Shown piece by piece: positions 13,788-21,938 of a stretch of 33,348 nt of DNA. Source of the DNA: Frankia canadensis (lineage in GTDB: Bacteria > Actinomycetota > Actinomycetes > Frankiales > Frankiaceae); the NCBI RefSeq assembly GCF_900197875.1, contig NZ_FZMO01000528.1:1-33348 (forward strand), written 5' to 3'. Below the pieces are notes generated by a model. The model was not told where the DNA came from, searched no databases, and was given only the letters and a program-made list of their open reading frames with translations. Positions within the stretch are counted from its first letter, which is position 1, and every line of letters starts with the position of its first letter. The translations under genes and the position numbers were made by a program.

Positions 13788-16430
13788 TTAACCGGCGGGG
13801 CTGACGGCGGTGATGTTGGCTATGGCGAATTCTCGGCCGGCGTTGCGGAGGTAGCAGTGGGCGTCGAGCCAGCGGCCGAACAGGGCGTTGATGCGGATGC
13901 GGCGGAGGGAACGGGAGCCGCGCTTGTCGGTGTAGGCGATGACGACGTCGCCATGGGATTCGACGGCCTCGGCGAGCAGGGTGAGCTCGTTGTCGTTCAG
14001 GGCGGTGGCCATCTTGCCGAGGGTGACGGCGAGGGGGCTGAGGATGGCGGGGATGCCCGCGTGCTCGTCGGCCTGGAGGAGGGCGACGAGCTCCTCCGGC
14101 GTGACCCGCCTGAGCTTCGCGGGGCTTGTACGACTCGGACTGCCCGATCCAGCCCGCGCGGAGGAGCCTCCACCGGACAGCCTGGAGGAACGCCGCCCGG
14201 TGGAGGCGGAAGGCTGGTCGTCGTCCTCGGAGGCGAAGGCGGCGGATGGTGGGCCGAGCGGGTTGGCGCCGGAGGGAAGAATGATCGTTCCGGTTGCGTC
14301 CTCGGGCATGGGGGAGAAGCCGGCGCGGCGCAGTTCGCGCAGGACGGTGGCCGACTCCTCGGGGCTGGACAGGACAGTGGGGGCGAGCTGGGCGAGGTGC
14401 AGGTTCTTCAGGACGCGGGTGTGCAGCAGCTCGGTGACGGTCGGCGGATCGCCGAGGATGGCGCTGCGCATCCCGCGGACCCGGACGTGGCCGTGGCGGC
14501 GGGCGACGTCGCCGATCAGGTACTCGAGGGCCTGCGGGAGGGCGCGGTCGGTGAGCGCGCGCAGCTCGGTGAGCAGCTCGTCGGCGCTCCAGCCGAGGTC
14601 GAGGGCGGCGCGGACGCTGGTGGGGGTGAACCGCCACGTCCCGGCGGCGCCGCGCGACTCGGATTCGGCCGCCGCGCGCAGGACGCGGGCCATCGACGGG
14701 GTGGGCGAGCCGGAGACGACGGCGGTCAGGTCGGACTGGAGGATCAGGCTGGTCCGGGTCGCCGGCAGCAGCTCGGCGCACTGGTCGCCGAGGCGCACCA
14801 TGGCCTCGAGGAGGGCCGCGGGGACAGCGCCGCCGTCGTCGTCGGCATCGTGCGCGTCCAGCAGCCGTGGGATGTCGGCCAGCTCGGCCATCGCGTCGGC
14901 CTGGGCGAGCAGCCTTTCACCGAGGCCGGAGAGCACGTCGACGGCGACGACGCCGAGTCGTTCCGCCTCCTGGATCGATGCGGCGACCAGGTCCTCACAC
15001 TCCTCCTCCTCATAGTCGTGCAGGGGGAAGTACCACTCGACGTTCTCGCCGCTGCGCCGCACCGACCGACCGCCGGCCGCGGCGCGGAGCAGGGCACGGC
15101 GGATCATGCCCGCGGCCGAGTTGACCGGCAGCGGCGGCGGGACCTCACGTTCCTCATCCAGGGCGCGCCGGGACGAGACGTGCTGCAGCGTGAACCAGCC
15201 CAGAGCGAGGGCCGCCCACTGCTGGGCGGGCGCCTCCTCGCGCCACCCGTCGAGCCGCGGGCCCGGGCCGTAGCTGATGGTGTCGCCTCGGCGGGCGGGC
15301 GCGAGCAGGCCGGCCGCCGCGGCGAGGTCGATCCACAGGAACAGCTCGTCCGCCGGCATCGCCAGGCGCTTCGCCAGCCGTACCCGTTCGCGCCCACCGA
15401 TGCCGCCGCGCTTGAGCCCCGCGATCGGGGCGGCGGACGCCTCGTCGACGAGGGTCGTCACGGCGCGCACCGCCTCCTGTGCGGCGGCCTGGGCGGCGGA
15501 GCGCAGGCCGGCCGGATCGACCGTCGGCCGGGGAATGTCGGGCGGCCCGCTGAGGCCGAGTTCCTCCTCGGCGATCCAGGCCGCGACGGCGACCTCGCGG
15601 GGCAGCTCCGGACGCCCGTTGACGGGGATCAACAGCCCGGCGTCGATCAGCGCCCGGCGTTCCCGGGGCGCGGTCTGCTGAGCCGTGTCGATCCAGAGAG
15701 CGCCGTGGAACATTGCGCCGAGGGTGAATGCCCGTAGGTCGTCGAGCATCGTGCGGGCACCCGCGGGAAGCCTCGCGATGATGGACGCGACGCGCCGCGG
15801 ATCGGACAGCCGCTCGGTGAGCGCCGCGATGAGTTCCGGCTTGCGCAGGCCCGCGGTGTCGCCGCCCAGCGCGGTCACCGCGTTGCGGACATCCTCTGCC
15901 AGCGCGTTGCGGCCGATCTGCGCGGCGGTGCGCCGGCCCTCGACGGGCTCGAGCCAGTGCTCGCGCAGCGCCTCCGGAAGTTCAAGAATCATCGCACCCG
16001 GATCGCTCCCGCCGCCCGGCCCCGCGCCTCTCGGGCTCGGCCCCGCGCCGCTCGGGCTCAGGCTCGGGCTGTCCGAGCGCATGCTGTCCGGCCCCGGGCC
16101 GTCCAGCGGGCTGAGCCAGGCGAGTCCACGGGCGCACAGATCGCTGATCACCGCATCAACCCGGTCGGGCGCGGCGTTGAGCAGCGTTGCCAGTCGGGCC
16201 GGCGTTGGTGGCCCCGACAGCATCGCCGCGGCGGTGCCGACCCGCAGCGCATCCCGATTGATCCTGACCAGCGCGAAGGTGAGGGAACGCGCGTCGCACA
16301 GGCGCTGCGCCACCTGCTCAAAGCCGCGCGGCGACGGGGTGAGCAGCACGTCCGGGCGGGCCCGGAAGATCGCGGCCAGCGACTCCGGCTCCAGGCCGGC
16401 AAGGTACACGGCGAAGGATGAGGTCGGCAT
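13788..16430 (-). CDS. Helicase-associated (XPB/Ssl2-like) protein with WYL-like C-terminus
   Basis: 880 residues. The overall pattern matches the actinobacterial helicase-associated family whose members lie near XPB-type helicases (the Rv0862c type). It has an N-terminal LAGLEPESLAAIFRARPDVL segment and a helicase C-terminal-like block in the second half (DLTAVVSGSPTPSMARVLRA, then RAALDLGWSADELL, typical of the Helicase_C_3 family). No Walker A or DEAD box is visible, so it is not itself an active helicase. The last about 55 residues (VVIAYTDKRGSRSLRRIRI ... GRWLDAHCYLRNAGREF) resemble a WYL domain, a likely ligand or nucleic-acid sensing module. A Gly/Pro/Ser-rich spacer lies at about residues 110-140. 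A partner helicase gene is not in the window. A role in DNA repair is inferred from family context only. Confidence 0.75.
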   Translation of the reverse strand: MPTSSFAVYLAGLEPESLAAIFRARPDVLLTPSPRGFEQVAQRLCDARSLTFALVRINRDALRVGTAAAMLSGPPTPARLATLLNAAPDRVDAVISDLCARGLAWLSPLDGPGPDSMRSDSPSLSPSGAGPSPRGAGPGGGSDPGAMILELPEALREHWLEPVEGRRTAAQIGRNALAEDVRNAVTALGGDTAGLRKPELIAALTERLSDPRRVASIIARLPAGARTMLDDLRAFTLGAMFHGALWIDTAQQTAPRERRALIDAGLLIPVNGRPELPREVAVAAWIAEEELGLSGPPDIPRPTVDPAGLRSAAQAAAQEAVRAVTTLVDEASAAPIAGLKRGGIGGRERVRLAKRLAMPADELFLWIDLAAAAGLLAPARRGDTISYGPGPRLDGWREEAPAQQWAALALGWFTLQHVSSRRALDEEREVPPPLPVNSAAGMIRRALLRAAAGGRSVRRSGENVEWYFPLHDYEEEECEDLVAASIQEAERLGVVAVDVLSGLGERLLAQADAMAELADIPRLLDAHDADDDGGAVPAALLEAMVRLGDQCAELLPATRTSLILQSDLTAVVSGSPTPSMARVLRAAAESESRGAAGTWRFTPTSVRAALDLGWSADELLTELRALTDRALPQALEYLIGDVARRHGHVRVRGMRSAILGDPPTVTELLHTRVLKNLHLAQLAPTVLSSPEESATVLRELRRAGFSPMPEDATGTIILPSGANPLGPPSAAFASEDDDQPSASTGRRSSRLSGGGSSARAGSGSPSRTSPAKLRRVTPEELVALLQADEHAGIPAILSPLAVTLGKMATALNDNELTLLAEAVESHGDVVIAYTDKRGSRSLRRIRINALFGRWLDAHCYLRNAGREFAIANITAVSPAG

Positions 16431-16775
16431 CGCCTCTCATTCTTCACCCGCCGTGGCACCGGACCCCACCCTCCCCTCGCGGGCCACATAAAGCCCACCG
16501 GCGACGACTCGGTGCGCGTCGATACCAGGTCGCGTGTCAAGCCGTGATCTTCGCTGTCGTTGCGACGGGTCGTGGCAGAGTTCTGGCCGGTTTGCGGCGC
16601 TTCGTGTCGCGAGCTGGGGGACAAAGCAGAAGGAAACGGGGTGCTCGCGACACGGTGCCGCTTTCCCCGGCACGCGCTTTCCCTCCATGGGAAGTCGGCC
16701 CCAGATGCGGCCGTCAGGCCGACGCCGACGCCGACGCCGAGGTGGAGGCCGAGGTGACGTCGACCGGGCTGGGTG
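16431..16775. other. Intergenic region with inverted repeat and hexamer repeats
   Basis: No gene is supported in these 345 bp. The region contains an 11-bp perfect inverted repeat (16603-16654) and, near 16720-16757, a short simple repeat of GACGCC/GAGGTG-type hexamers just after the TetR stop. ORFs through it are repetitive (Ala-Asp, Glu-Val) and lack ribosome sites. Confidence 0.5.
16603..16654. repeat. 11-bp perfect inverted repeat, 30-nt loop
   Basis: CGTGTCGCGAG (16603-16613) and CTCGCGACACG (16644-16654) are exact reverse complements. The loop is purine-rich (AAAGCAGAAGGAAAC). It lies downstream of tetR and upstream of the helicase-associated gene, both on the minus strand. It may be a terminator of tetR or a protein-binding site; no T tract is present. 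Confidence 0.5.
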
Positions 16776-17381
16776 TCAGACCTGCTGGGTCAGCGTGAGG
16801 CCGGTGAGGACGGCGTGCAGGGCGGTGCGCCAGGTGGCCTCGGGGTTGTCGGTCGTGGTGAGCATGCCGCGCAGTTCCATCGAGGCGAGGCCCTCGGTGA
16901 GGGCGTGGACGGAAAGGGCGGCGGCGGGGACGGCGGCCTTCGGGAGGGTGCCCTCGGTGTTCAGGCGCTCAACCAGTGCTTCGAGGCGGCCGAAGGCGGC
17001 GCCCGCGGTGGCGGCGAACTCGGCGCCGAGCTGGAGATCCGGGACGACGCGCAGGAACACCAGCGAGTACAGCGCCGGGTGGTCGATCGAGGTGCGCCGG
17101 AAGCCGGCGAGGGACGCCGTGATCAGGTCGTCCACCGGGTCGTCTGTGCGCGGGCAGGCGTCGATCGCGGCGATCAGCACGTCGAACAGGCGGATGGCGA
17201 GCGCTTCGAGCATCCCGTCCTTCGAGCCGAACACGCTGTAGACGGCCCGGGTGGTCGTTCCCACCGCGTCGGCCACCGCCCGGACGGAGGCTGCGTCGGG
17301 CCCATCGCGCTCGATCAGCCGCTCGGCGGCGTCGAGCAGCGCCAAGCGGGTGCTCTCGTCGTGCTGCCGCGGTCGTCCCAT
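16776..17381 (-). CDS. TetR-family transcriptional regulator
   Basis: 201 residues. The N-terminal HTH is typical: LLDAAERLIERDGPDAASVR, then VADAVGTTTRAVYSVFGSKDG. A helical C-terminal ligand domain follows with a TetR_C-like LASMELRGML segment. It is divergent from the DUF1772 membrane protein gene, with a palindromic operator in the 84-bp gap. It most likely represses both itself and that gene. The ligand is unknown. Confidence 0.92.
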   Translation of the reverse strand: MGRPRQHDESTRLALLDAAERLIERDGPDAASVRAVADAVGTTTRAVYSVFGSKDGMLEALAIRLFDVLIAAIDACPRTDDPVDDLITASLAGFRRTSIDHPALYSLVFLRVVPDLQLGAEFAATAGAAFGRLEALVERLNTEGTLPKAAVPAAALSVHALTEGLASMELRGMLTTTDNPEATWRTALHAVLTGLTLTQQV

Positions 17382-17408
17382 GGTTGACGACTTTATCGCA
17401 ACACCGTA

Positions 17409-17430
17409 CCGTTACGACGTAACGTAACGG
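17409..17430. promoter_or_regulatory. TetR operator candidate
   Basis: CCGTTAC-N8-GTAACGG is a perfect 7-bp dyad (17409-17415 / 17424-17430). Nested within it is CGTTAC-GAC-GTAACG, and flanking bases add GCAAC (from 17399) and GTTGC (17432-17436). It is centred in the divergent tetR/DUF1772 gap, where a repressor would block both promoters. Confidence 0.7.
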
Positions 17431-17465
17431 CGTTGCATAACTGAGGGTCAAGGAGAGGTGCCACG

Positions 17466-17963
17466 ATGGACATGTTCCACCGCTTCGTCACGCTGCCGAC
17501 GGCCGCGTTGTCCGGGATCACCGGCGGGGTGCTGTTCGGGTTCTCGATCCTGGTGATGCCGGCGTTGCGCCGGGCGCCCGCGCCGTCGGCGATCCGCTCG
17601 ATGCAGCAGATCAACGTGGTCGCGCCGCACAGCCTGCTGATGCTGCCGCTGTTCGGCTCGGCCCTCGGCTGCGTGGGGGTCGGGATCTGGGCGCTCGGGC
17701 ACTGGGGCCGCCCGGGCAGCCAGCTGCTCCTGCTCGGAGCCATTGCCGGGGCGGCGTCACTGCTGGTGACGGCAGCGATCAACATCCCGCTGAACAACGG
17801 CCTCGCCGACCTCAACCCCGACGCCGTCGGCGCGGCGGACACCTGGCTGCGCTACGTCTCCCGCTGGAGCGTCGCCAACCACATCCGCTCGCTGCTGGCG
17901 TTCGTCTGCACCGGCGCCCTGCTCGCCGCCGCCCGCTGGCCGAATCTCGGCGTCGGCCGCTGA
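17466..17963 (+). CDS. DUF1772 (anthrone oxygenase-like) membrane protein
   Basis: 165 residues with four hydrophobic segments (about 10-32, 55-78, 85-108, 140-157). Conserved-looking residues include the loop NIPLNNGLADLN and a WLRYVSRWSVANHIRSLLA block, as in DUF1772 proteins. Some family members are called anthrone oxygenase-like, but most, including this type, have no proven reaction. AAGGAG (17450-17455) precedes ATG 17466. Divergent TetR control suggests induction by a small hydrophobic compound. Confidence 0.85.
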   Translation: MDMFHRFVTLPTAALSGITGGVLFGFSILVMPALRRAPAPSAIRSMQQINVVAPHSLLMLPLFGSALGCVGVGIWALGHWGRPGSQLLLLGAIAGAASLLVTAAINIPLNNGLADLNPDAVGAADTWLRYVSRWSVANHIRSLLAFVCTGALLAAARWPNLGVGR

Positions 17964-18043
17964 CTCGCCGTGCGCCATCGCCAGTCGCCATGCTGATCTT
18001 GTTGGCCGAGGCTGAGGTTGAGGTGAAGGTGGAGAGAGCCGCG

Positions 18044-18610
18044 CTATGCGTCGGATGCGGAGTCCACCGTCTGCCCGCGCAGGTGGGTGACGACGGCGGT
18101 CAGGGAAGCGGTGAGGGCGGCGCGGATGGCGGGGTCGTCGATCGTGCCGGCGGGGGTGACGGCGTCGCGGGGGACCGGGATGTCGACGCAGGCCGGTCCG
18201 ATGATCTCGGCGGTGACGTAGCCGAGGACGGTGCGCAGCTCGGCGAGGGCGCCGGTGCCGCGGCCGGGGGCGGCGACGTTGATCCAGGCGGCCGGCTTGC
18301 CGTAGAGGTCGCCGGTGCCGACCGTCCAGTCGAGGAGGTTCTTGAGGCTGCCCGGCAGCGCCCCCGCGTACTCCGGGGTGCACAGCAGTACGGCGTCGGC
18401 GTCGGCGAGCCGGGTACGGAGATCGGCGACGGCGGGGTGCGGCGCGCTGTCGTCGGCGTCGGGGGTGAACGCGGGCAGGTCCGCGAGGCCGTCGTGGACG
18501 ACGGCCTCGACGTCCGGTGGCGCGAGGGCCAGGACGGTGCGCAGCGCCGCGGTGTTCGTCGACGCCGCGCGGGTGCTGCCCGAGATCAGGAGGAGCCGGG
18601 TGACGACCAT
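18044..18610 (-). CDS. NADPH-dependent FMN reductase
   Basis: 188 residues from ATG 18610, where the sequence starts [19 protein letters not shown]. Upstream in-frame codons to 18655 give a polar tail that is not typical. The flavodoxin-like fold is shown by the phosphate loop [10 protein letters not shown] (about 10-19) and the FMN-contact motif [18 protein letters not shown] (about 80-97). Such proteins reduce FMN or quinones and some reduce azo compounds or chromate; the substrate is open. The divergent neighbour begins 69 bp away. Confidence 0.9.
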   Translation of the reverse strand: MVVTRLLLISGSTRAASTNTAALRTVLALAPPDVEAVVHDGLADLPAFTPDADDSAPHPAVADLRTRLADADAVLLCTPEYAGALPGSLKNLLDWTVGTGDLYGKPAAWINVAAPGRGTGALAELRTVLGYVTAEIIGPACVDIPVPRDAVTPAGTIDDPAIRAALTASLTAVVTHLRGQTVDSASDA

Positions 18611-18678
18611 GTGCCCATCCTGCCGGTGAGGGCGCTTCCCGCATTCGGACGGCATCGCTGTGCCCGCCGAGTATTACC

Positions 18679-19740
18679 GTGCACTGCGTGACCATCGACG
18701 TGGAGCAGGAGCCGACCGCGGTGGCGGGGGGTGCGGCCGCCCAGGCGACCGGACGGATGGTCGTGGACATCGTCGCCGGCTACGACGTCGGGCCCGAGCC
18801 GCGGGTCAGCCTGCTGCACGTCTCGGAGAACGCCACCTACCAGGTGACGGATCCGGTCGGCGGGCGCCGCTGGGCACTGCGGCTGCACCGGCCGGGCTAC
18901 CACGGCCTCGCCGAGATCCACGCCGAACTCGCCTGGGTGACGGCTCTGCGCGCGGACGGCGTCGTGCGCACGCCGCCGGTGGTCCCGACCCGCGCGGGTG
19001 AGCTCGTGGCGACATCGCGAGCCGGGCGGCACGCCGTGCTCTTCGAGTGGGTGGCGGGGCAGTCCCCGCAGTCCTGGGCGCCGGCGGCGCTGCCGGGGGC
19101 GTTCGGGCAGCTGGGGGAGATCGCGGCGCGGCTGCACCGGCATGCCCGGGGCTGGGCGCGGCCGGGCGGGTTCGAGCGGTTCGCCTGGACGTGGGAGACG
19201 ATGCTGGGCCCGGCCGGACGCTGGGGGAGCTGGGCGGCCGGCGTCACGGCGGCGCTCCCCGGCGACGAGGGGCGGGCGGCGGTCGCGGTGCTGCGGCGCG
19301 CGGCGGAGGTGCTGCGCCGCCGGCTGGCGGAGTTCGGCACCGGGCCGGAGCGGTTCGGGCTCGTCCACGCCGACATGCGGCTGGCGAACCTGCTGGTTTC
19401 CCCTGCGCGCGGTGACGGCGAGGTGTGCGTCATCGACTTCGATGACTGTGGCTTCGGCTGGTACCTGTGGGATCTCGCGGCGTCGTTGTCGTTCATCGAG
19501 CATCTCGACGTCGCCGGGGAACTCGTGGAGGGCTGGCTCGCCGCCTACCGGCGACGGCTGCCGCTGAGCGCGGACGAGGTGGCGATGGTGCCGACGTTCG
19601 TGCTGCTGCGGCGACTGCTGCTGGTCGCCTGGCTTGGCACACACCCGCACTCGGACGCGGTCCCGAGTGCCGCCGGCTTCGCCCGGGACAGCGCCGCGCT
19701 CGCCGAGAGCTACCTGCGTGGCCGCTTTCTGACTGACTGA
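18679..19740 (+). CDS. Aminoglycoside phosphotransferase-fold kinase
   Basis: 353 residues from GTG 18679 (GTG 18688 is a close alternative). It has a kinase-like fold of the APH family. VSENATYQV corresponds to the nucleotide loop and [10 protein letters not shown] to the lysine strand (here Arg-Leu-His in the usual place). [13 protein letters not shown] gives the catalytic HxD...N and CVIDFDDCG the metal-binding DFD. Family members phosphorylate small molecules or proteins (for example SrkA-like stress kinases). There is no resistance-gene context, so drug resistance should not be assumed. Confidence 0.82.
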   Translation: MHCVTIDVEQEPTAVAGGAAAQATGRMVVDIVAGYDVGPEPRVSLLHVSENATYQVTDPVGGRRWALRLHRPGYHGLAEIHAELAWVTALRADGVVRTPPVVPTRAGELVATSRAGRHAVLFEWVAGQSPQSWAPAALPGAFGQLGEIAARLHRHARGWARPGGFERFAWTWETMLGPAGRWGSWAAGVTAALPGDEGRAAVAVLRRAAEVLRRRLAEFGTGPERFGLVHADMRLANLLVSPARGDGEVCVIDFDDCGFGWYLWDLAASLSFIEHLDVAGELVEGWLAAYRRRLPLSADEVAMVPTFVLLRRLLLVAWLGTHPHSDAVPSAAGFARDSAALAESYLRGRFLTD

Positions 19741-19792
19741 TCGGGAGCCGTGCATCCCGACACACCGTCGGCTACACGACAGGGAATCACCA

Positions 19793-19821
19793 TTCATATG
19801 AATATCTGTTCATGTTACTGT
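19793..19821 (+). promoter_or_regulatory. ArsR/SmtB-type operator and leaderless promoter
   Basis: ATATGAA-N6-TTCATGT (19796-19815) matches the general ArsR/SmtB operator form ATATGAA-N6-TTCATAT with one difference. A perfect palindrome ATTCATATGAAT (19792-19803) overlaps it. A possible -35 TTCATA (19793-19798) and -10 TACTGT (19816-19821), 17 bp apart, would place the start of transcription at about ATG 19829, so the operator fills the spacer. The stretch is strikingly AT-rich against its surroundings. Confidence 0.6.
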
Positions 19822-19828
19822 CACGCTC

Positions 19829-20221
19829 ATGAGCCGGAGTCTCGGGGAGGCGAGGATGTGCAGGTGGCGCCGCGCTGACGATCCGGACGCGGCCGTGGTG
19901 CGCGCGGCGCTGGCGGTGCTGGCCGAGGAACAGGGCCGCGTGCTGCGCGAGCGGGCCCTCGCCCGGCTCGCGGACCGGCCGGGCCTGGCCTGGGCGAAGA
20001 TCGTGCGCGGGCTGTACGTCGTCGCGCTCGACGGGGCGGACATCGGCCAGGTCCGGGCGACCCGGGGGCGTCGCCGGGTGCGGTGGGCGGCGCTGCCCCC
20101 GGGGTGGTCCGCGCCGTACCGGCTCTGCCCGACCATCGAGGGGGCGGCCATGATCCTGCGTGGCCGCCGGGTGGCACGGTCACGCGACGATCATCATTCG
20201 CGACCGCCGGCGGCGTTCTAA
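19829..20221 (+). CDS. Hypothetical protein, first gene of ArsR operon
   Basis: 130 residues if translation is leaderless from ATG 19829. ATG 19856 in the same frame has GGGGAGG at 19844-19850 and would give 121 residues; I cannot decide between them. The protein is basic, with a helical start (AAVVRAALAVLAEEQGRVL) and a segment IEGAAMILRGRRVARS. I recognise no family. It ends 9 bp before the ArsR regulator gene, so the two are very probably one operon under the operator at 19796-19815. It may be an effector or accessory factor of the sensor, which is inference. Confidence 0.6.
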   Translation: MSRSLGEARMCRWRRADDPDAAVVRAALAVLAEEQGRVLRERALARLADRPGLAWAKIVRGLYVVALDGADIGQVRATRGRRRVRWAALPPGWSAPYRLCPTIEGAAMILRGRRVARSRDDHHSRPPAAF

Positions 20222-20230
20222 GCTGGCGGG

Positions 20231-20575
20231 GTGTCGAACGGCGTGCCCGGCCCGGGTTCCGACGGCGCCGTCCGACTCCCCGTCGACGGGGACATGGCGG
20301 GCCGGATCGCGGACGTGATGTTCGCGCTGTCCACCCCGAGCCGCGTCCAGTTGCTGGCCTGCCTGACGGGCGGTCCGCGGGCCGTCGGCGAGCTCGTCGA
20401 GGAGCTCGGCTCGGAGCAGTCGGCGGTGTCCCACCAGCTTCGGGTGCTGCGCGAGCACGGGCTCGTCCGGGCCGAGCGGGTCGGCCGCCAGCGGGTCTAC
20501 GCGCTCGCCGACGACGACGCCCGGATGCTGCTCGCCCACGCGTTTCGGCGGGTGGCCCGGCCGGCCGTGTCCTGA
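20231..20575 (+). CDS. ArsR-family winged-helix regulator
   Basis: 114 residues from GTG 20231. The fold is clear: MFALSTPSRVQLLACL, GPRAVGELVEELGSEQSA, VSHQLRVLREHGLVRAERV and the wing GRQRVYAL. The classical As/Cd motif ELCVCDL is absent. The C-terminal helix (DDDARMLLAHAFRRV) has only one His where NmtR/CzrA-type metal sites need several. The single Cys is in LLACL. It may sense a non-metal signal or use an unusual site. It is co-transcribed with the hypothetical gene and probably autoregulated. Confidence 0.9.
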   Translation: MSNGVPGPGSDGAVRLPVDGDMAGRIADVMFALSTPSRVQLLACLTGGPRAVGELVEELGSEQSAVSHQLRVLREHGLVRAERVGRQRVYALADDDARMLLAHAFRRVARPAVS

Positions 20576-20598
20576 CCGAGGGCGCGCGGGCCGGTCAG
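20572..20598. terminator. Bidirectional hairpin containing both stop codons
   Basis: CTGACCG (20572-20578) and CGGTCAG (20592-20598) are perfect complements. The ArsR stop TGA (20573-20575) and the CorA stop (complement, 20595-20597) both sit inside the arms. It probably ends both convergent transcripts. Confidence 0.5.
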
Positions 20599-21887
20599 AG
20601 CCAGTGGCGGCGTTTCAGGCTCACATACAGCACCGCCCCCATCACGATGATCGCGGCGAGGCTGATCGCGAACCCCCACGGCTGCCCGCTGCCGGGGAAG
20701 GGCACGTTCTGGCCGAAGAAGCCGGTGATGGCGGTGGGCACGGCGATGATCGCCGCCCAGCTCGTCAGCTTCTTCATGATCTCGTTGAGCTGGTTGCCCT
20801 GGATCGTCAGATGGGTCTCCAGGATCGTGGTGACCATGTCGCGCAGGCTCTCCGTCCACTCGGTGGCCCGCAGGACGTGGTCGTACACGTCCTGGAAGTA
20901 CGGCATCATCGTCTCGTCGACGACGTGCAGGTCGCGGCGCATCAGACCGTTGACGACCTCCCGCATCGGCAGTACGACCCGCCGGGTGCGCACCAGGGTC
21001 TTGCGCAGCTCGAAACTGCGCCGCTGCACGCCGTCCGTCGCGGTGTCGTCGGCGAACAGCGCGTCCTCCAGATCCTCGATGGCGTCGTCGAGGGTGCGCA
21101 CGGCGTCGAAGTGCCCGTCGACGATCACGTCGAGCAACCCGTAGAGCAGGTAGCCGACGCCCTGCCCGGCGAGGTCCGGGTTCGCGTCCCAGCGGTCGAC
21201 GACCGCGTCCAGGTCGAGGCCGTGGTCCTTGCGGACGGTGATCAGCGCCGAGGGGGTGATGAGGACCGCGAGCTCGCCGGTGACGGCCGCGTAGGTGTCC
21301 GGGTCCACCTGAAGGCCGTAGGCGGACAGGAACAGGTGGCTGCGGTACCGGTCGAGCTTGGCGCGCTGGTGGGGGTGCAGGGCGTCCTCGACGGCCAGCG
21401 GGTGCAGGCCGAACTCCTCGCTGAGCACGGCGAGGTCGTCGTGGTCGGGGTCGTGCAGGTCCAGCCAGACAGTCGTGCCGGGCCGGCCGACGTACTCGCT
21501 GATGTCGGCGACGGGAAAGCCGGACAGTGCCAGCCGGCCGTCCTGGTAGAGCCGGGTGCGGGCGGTGCAGCGGGTGGCGCCGTCCCCGGCGATGCAGTCG
21601 TCGGCGGTGCCGCCGTCCGCCGTGGTCCCGATGGCCGTGGGTGCGATGGCCGTGGGTGCGATGGCGGTCGGTCCGATGGCGGTCGGTCCGATGGCGACGG
21701 GACCCTCGGCGTCACGCGCGGCCGGGTCGATGGTTCCGGCGCGGGGGTGGGGCGCGACCTGGTCGGGCGCGCGGCCGTCGCCGGCGGCACGCACGGAGCC
21801 GGGTGCGTGCTCGTCACGGGCCTCGGTGCGGTGGGCCTCGTCGTCGCGGACGGGGCCGTGCGGGTCGACGGGTGCGTCGTCTGCCAT
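20595..21887 (-). CDS. corA: CorA-family magnesium/divalent cation channel, GQN variant
   Basis: 430 residues. The first about 115 are low-complexity, with five AIxPT-type repeats. The conserved CorA body follows: an alpha/beta cytosolic domain (VWLDLHDPDHDDL, AVEDALHPHQRAKLDRYR) and a long stalk helix (ETHLTIQGNQLNEIMKKLTS). Two C-terminal membrane segments follow (about 375-390 and 403-422), with positive KRRHWL at the end. The signature loop that is GMN in canonical CorA reads GQN (392-394), in TGFFGQNVPFPG. The family transports Mg2+ or other divalents, and the changed residue may alter selectivity. The gene converges on the ArsR operon. Confidence 0.88.
   Translation of the reverse strand: MADDAPVDPHGPVRDDEAHRTEARDEHAPGSVRAAGDGRAPDQVAPHPRAGTIDPAARDAEGPVAIGPTAIGPTAIAPTAIAPTAIGTTADGGTADDCIAGDGATRCTARTRLYQDGRLALSGFPVADISEYVGRPGTTVWLDLHDPDHDDLAVLSEEFGLHPLAVEDALHPHQRAKLDRYRSHLFLSAYGLQVDPDTYAAVTGELAVLITPSALITVRKDHGLDLDAVVDRWDANPDLAGQGVGYLLYGLLDVIVDGHFDAVRTLDDAIEDLEDALFADDTATDGVQRRSFELRKTLVRTRRVVLPMREVVNGLMRRDLHVVDETMMPYFQDVYDHVLRATEWTESLRDMVTTILETHLTIQGNQLNEIMKKLTSWAAIIAVPTAITGFFGQNVPFPGSGQPWGFAISLAAIIVMGAVLYVSLKRRHWL
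21631..21705. repeat. 15-bp tandem repeat, 5 units, in the CorA N-terminus
   Basis: Five 15-bp units starting ATGGC (two identical ATGGCCGTGGGTGCG, two identical ATGGCGGTCGGTCCG, one diverged) encode, on the minus strand, pentapeptides of the AIGPT/AIAPT type. It keeps frame, so copy number may vary without breaking the gene. Confidence 0.85.
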
Positions 21888-21938
21888 GGGGTGGGGACTC
21901 CGGGGGATGCGCCGTCGCCGGACCGGACCGGGCCTGGC

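Noticed and set aside
13743-15737. Plus-strand ORF of 664 codons opposite the helicase-associated gene
   Set aside because: A Gly/Gln/Arg-rich shadow without motifs; the minus strand has a coherent 880-residue protein.
18679-19740. Aminoglycoside resistance gene
   Set aside because: The APH fold is broad; nothing in motif detail or context supports drug phosphorylation.
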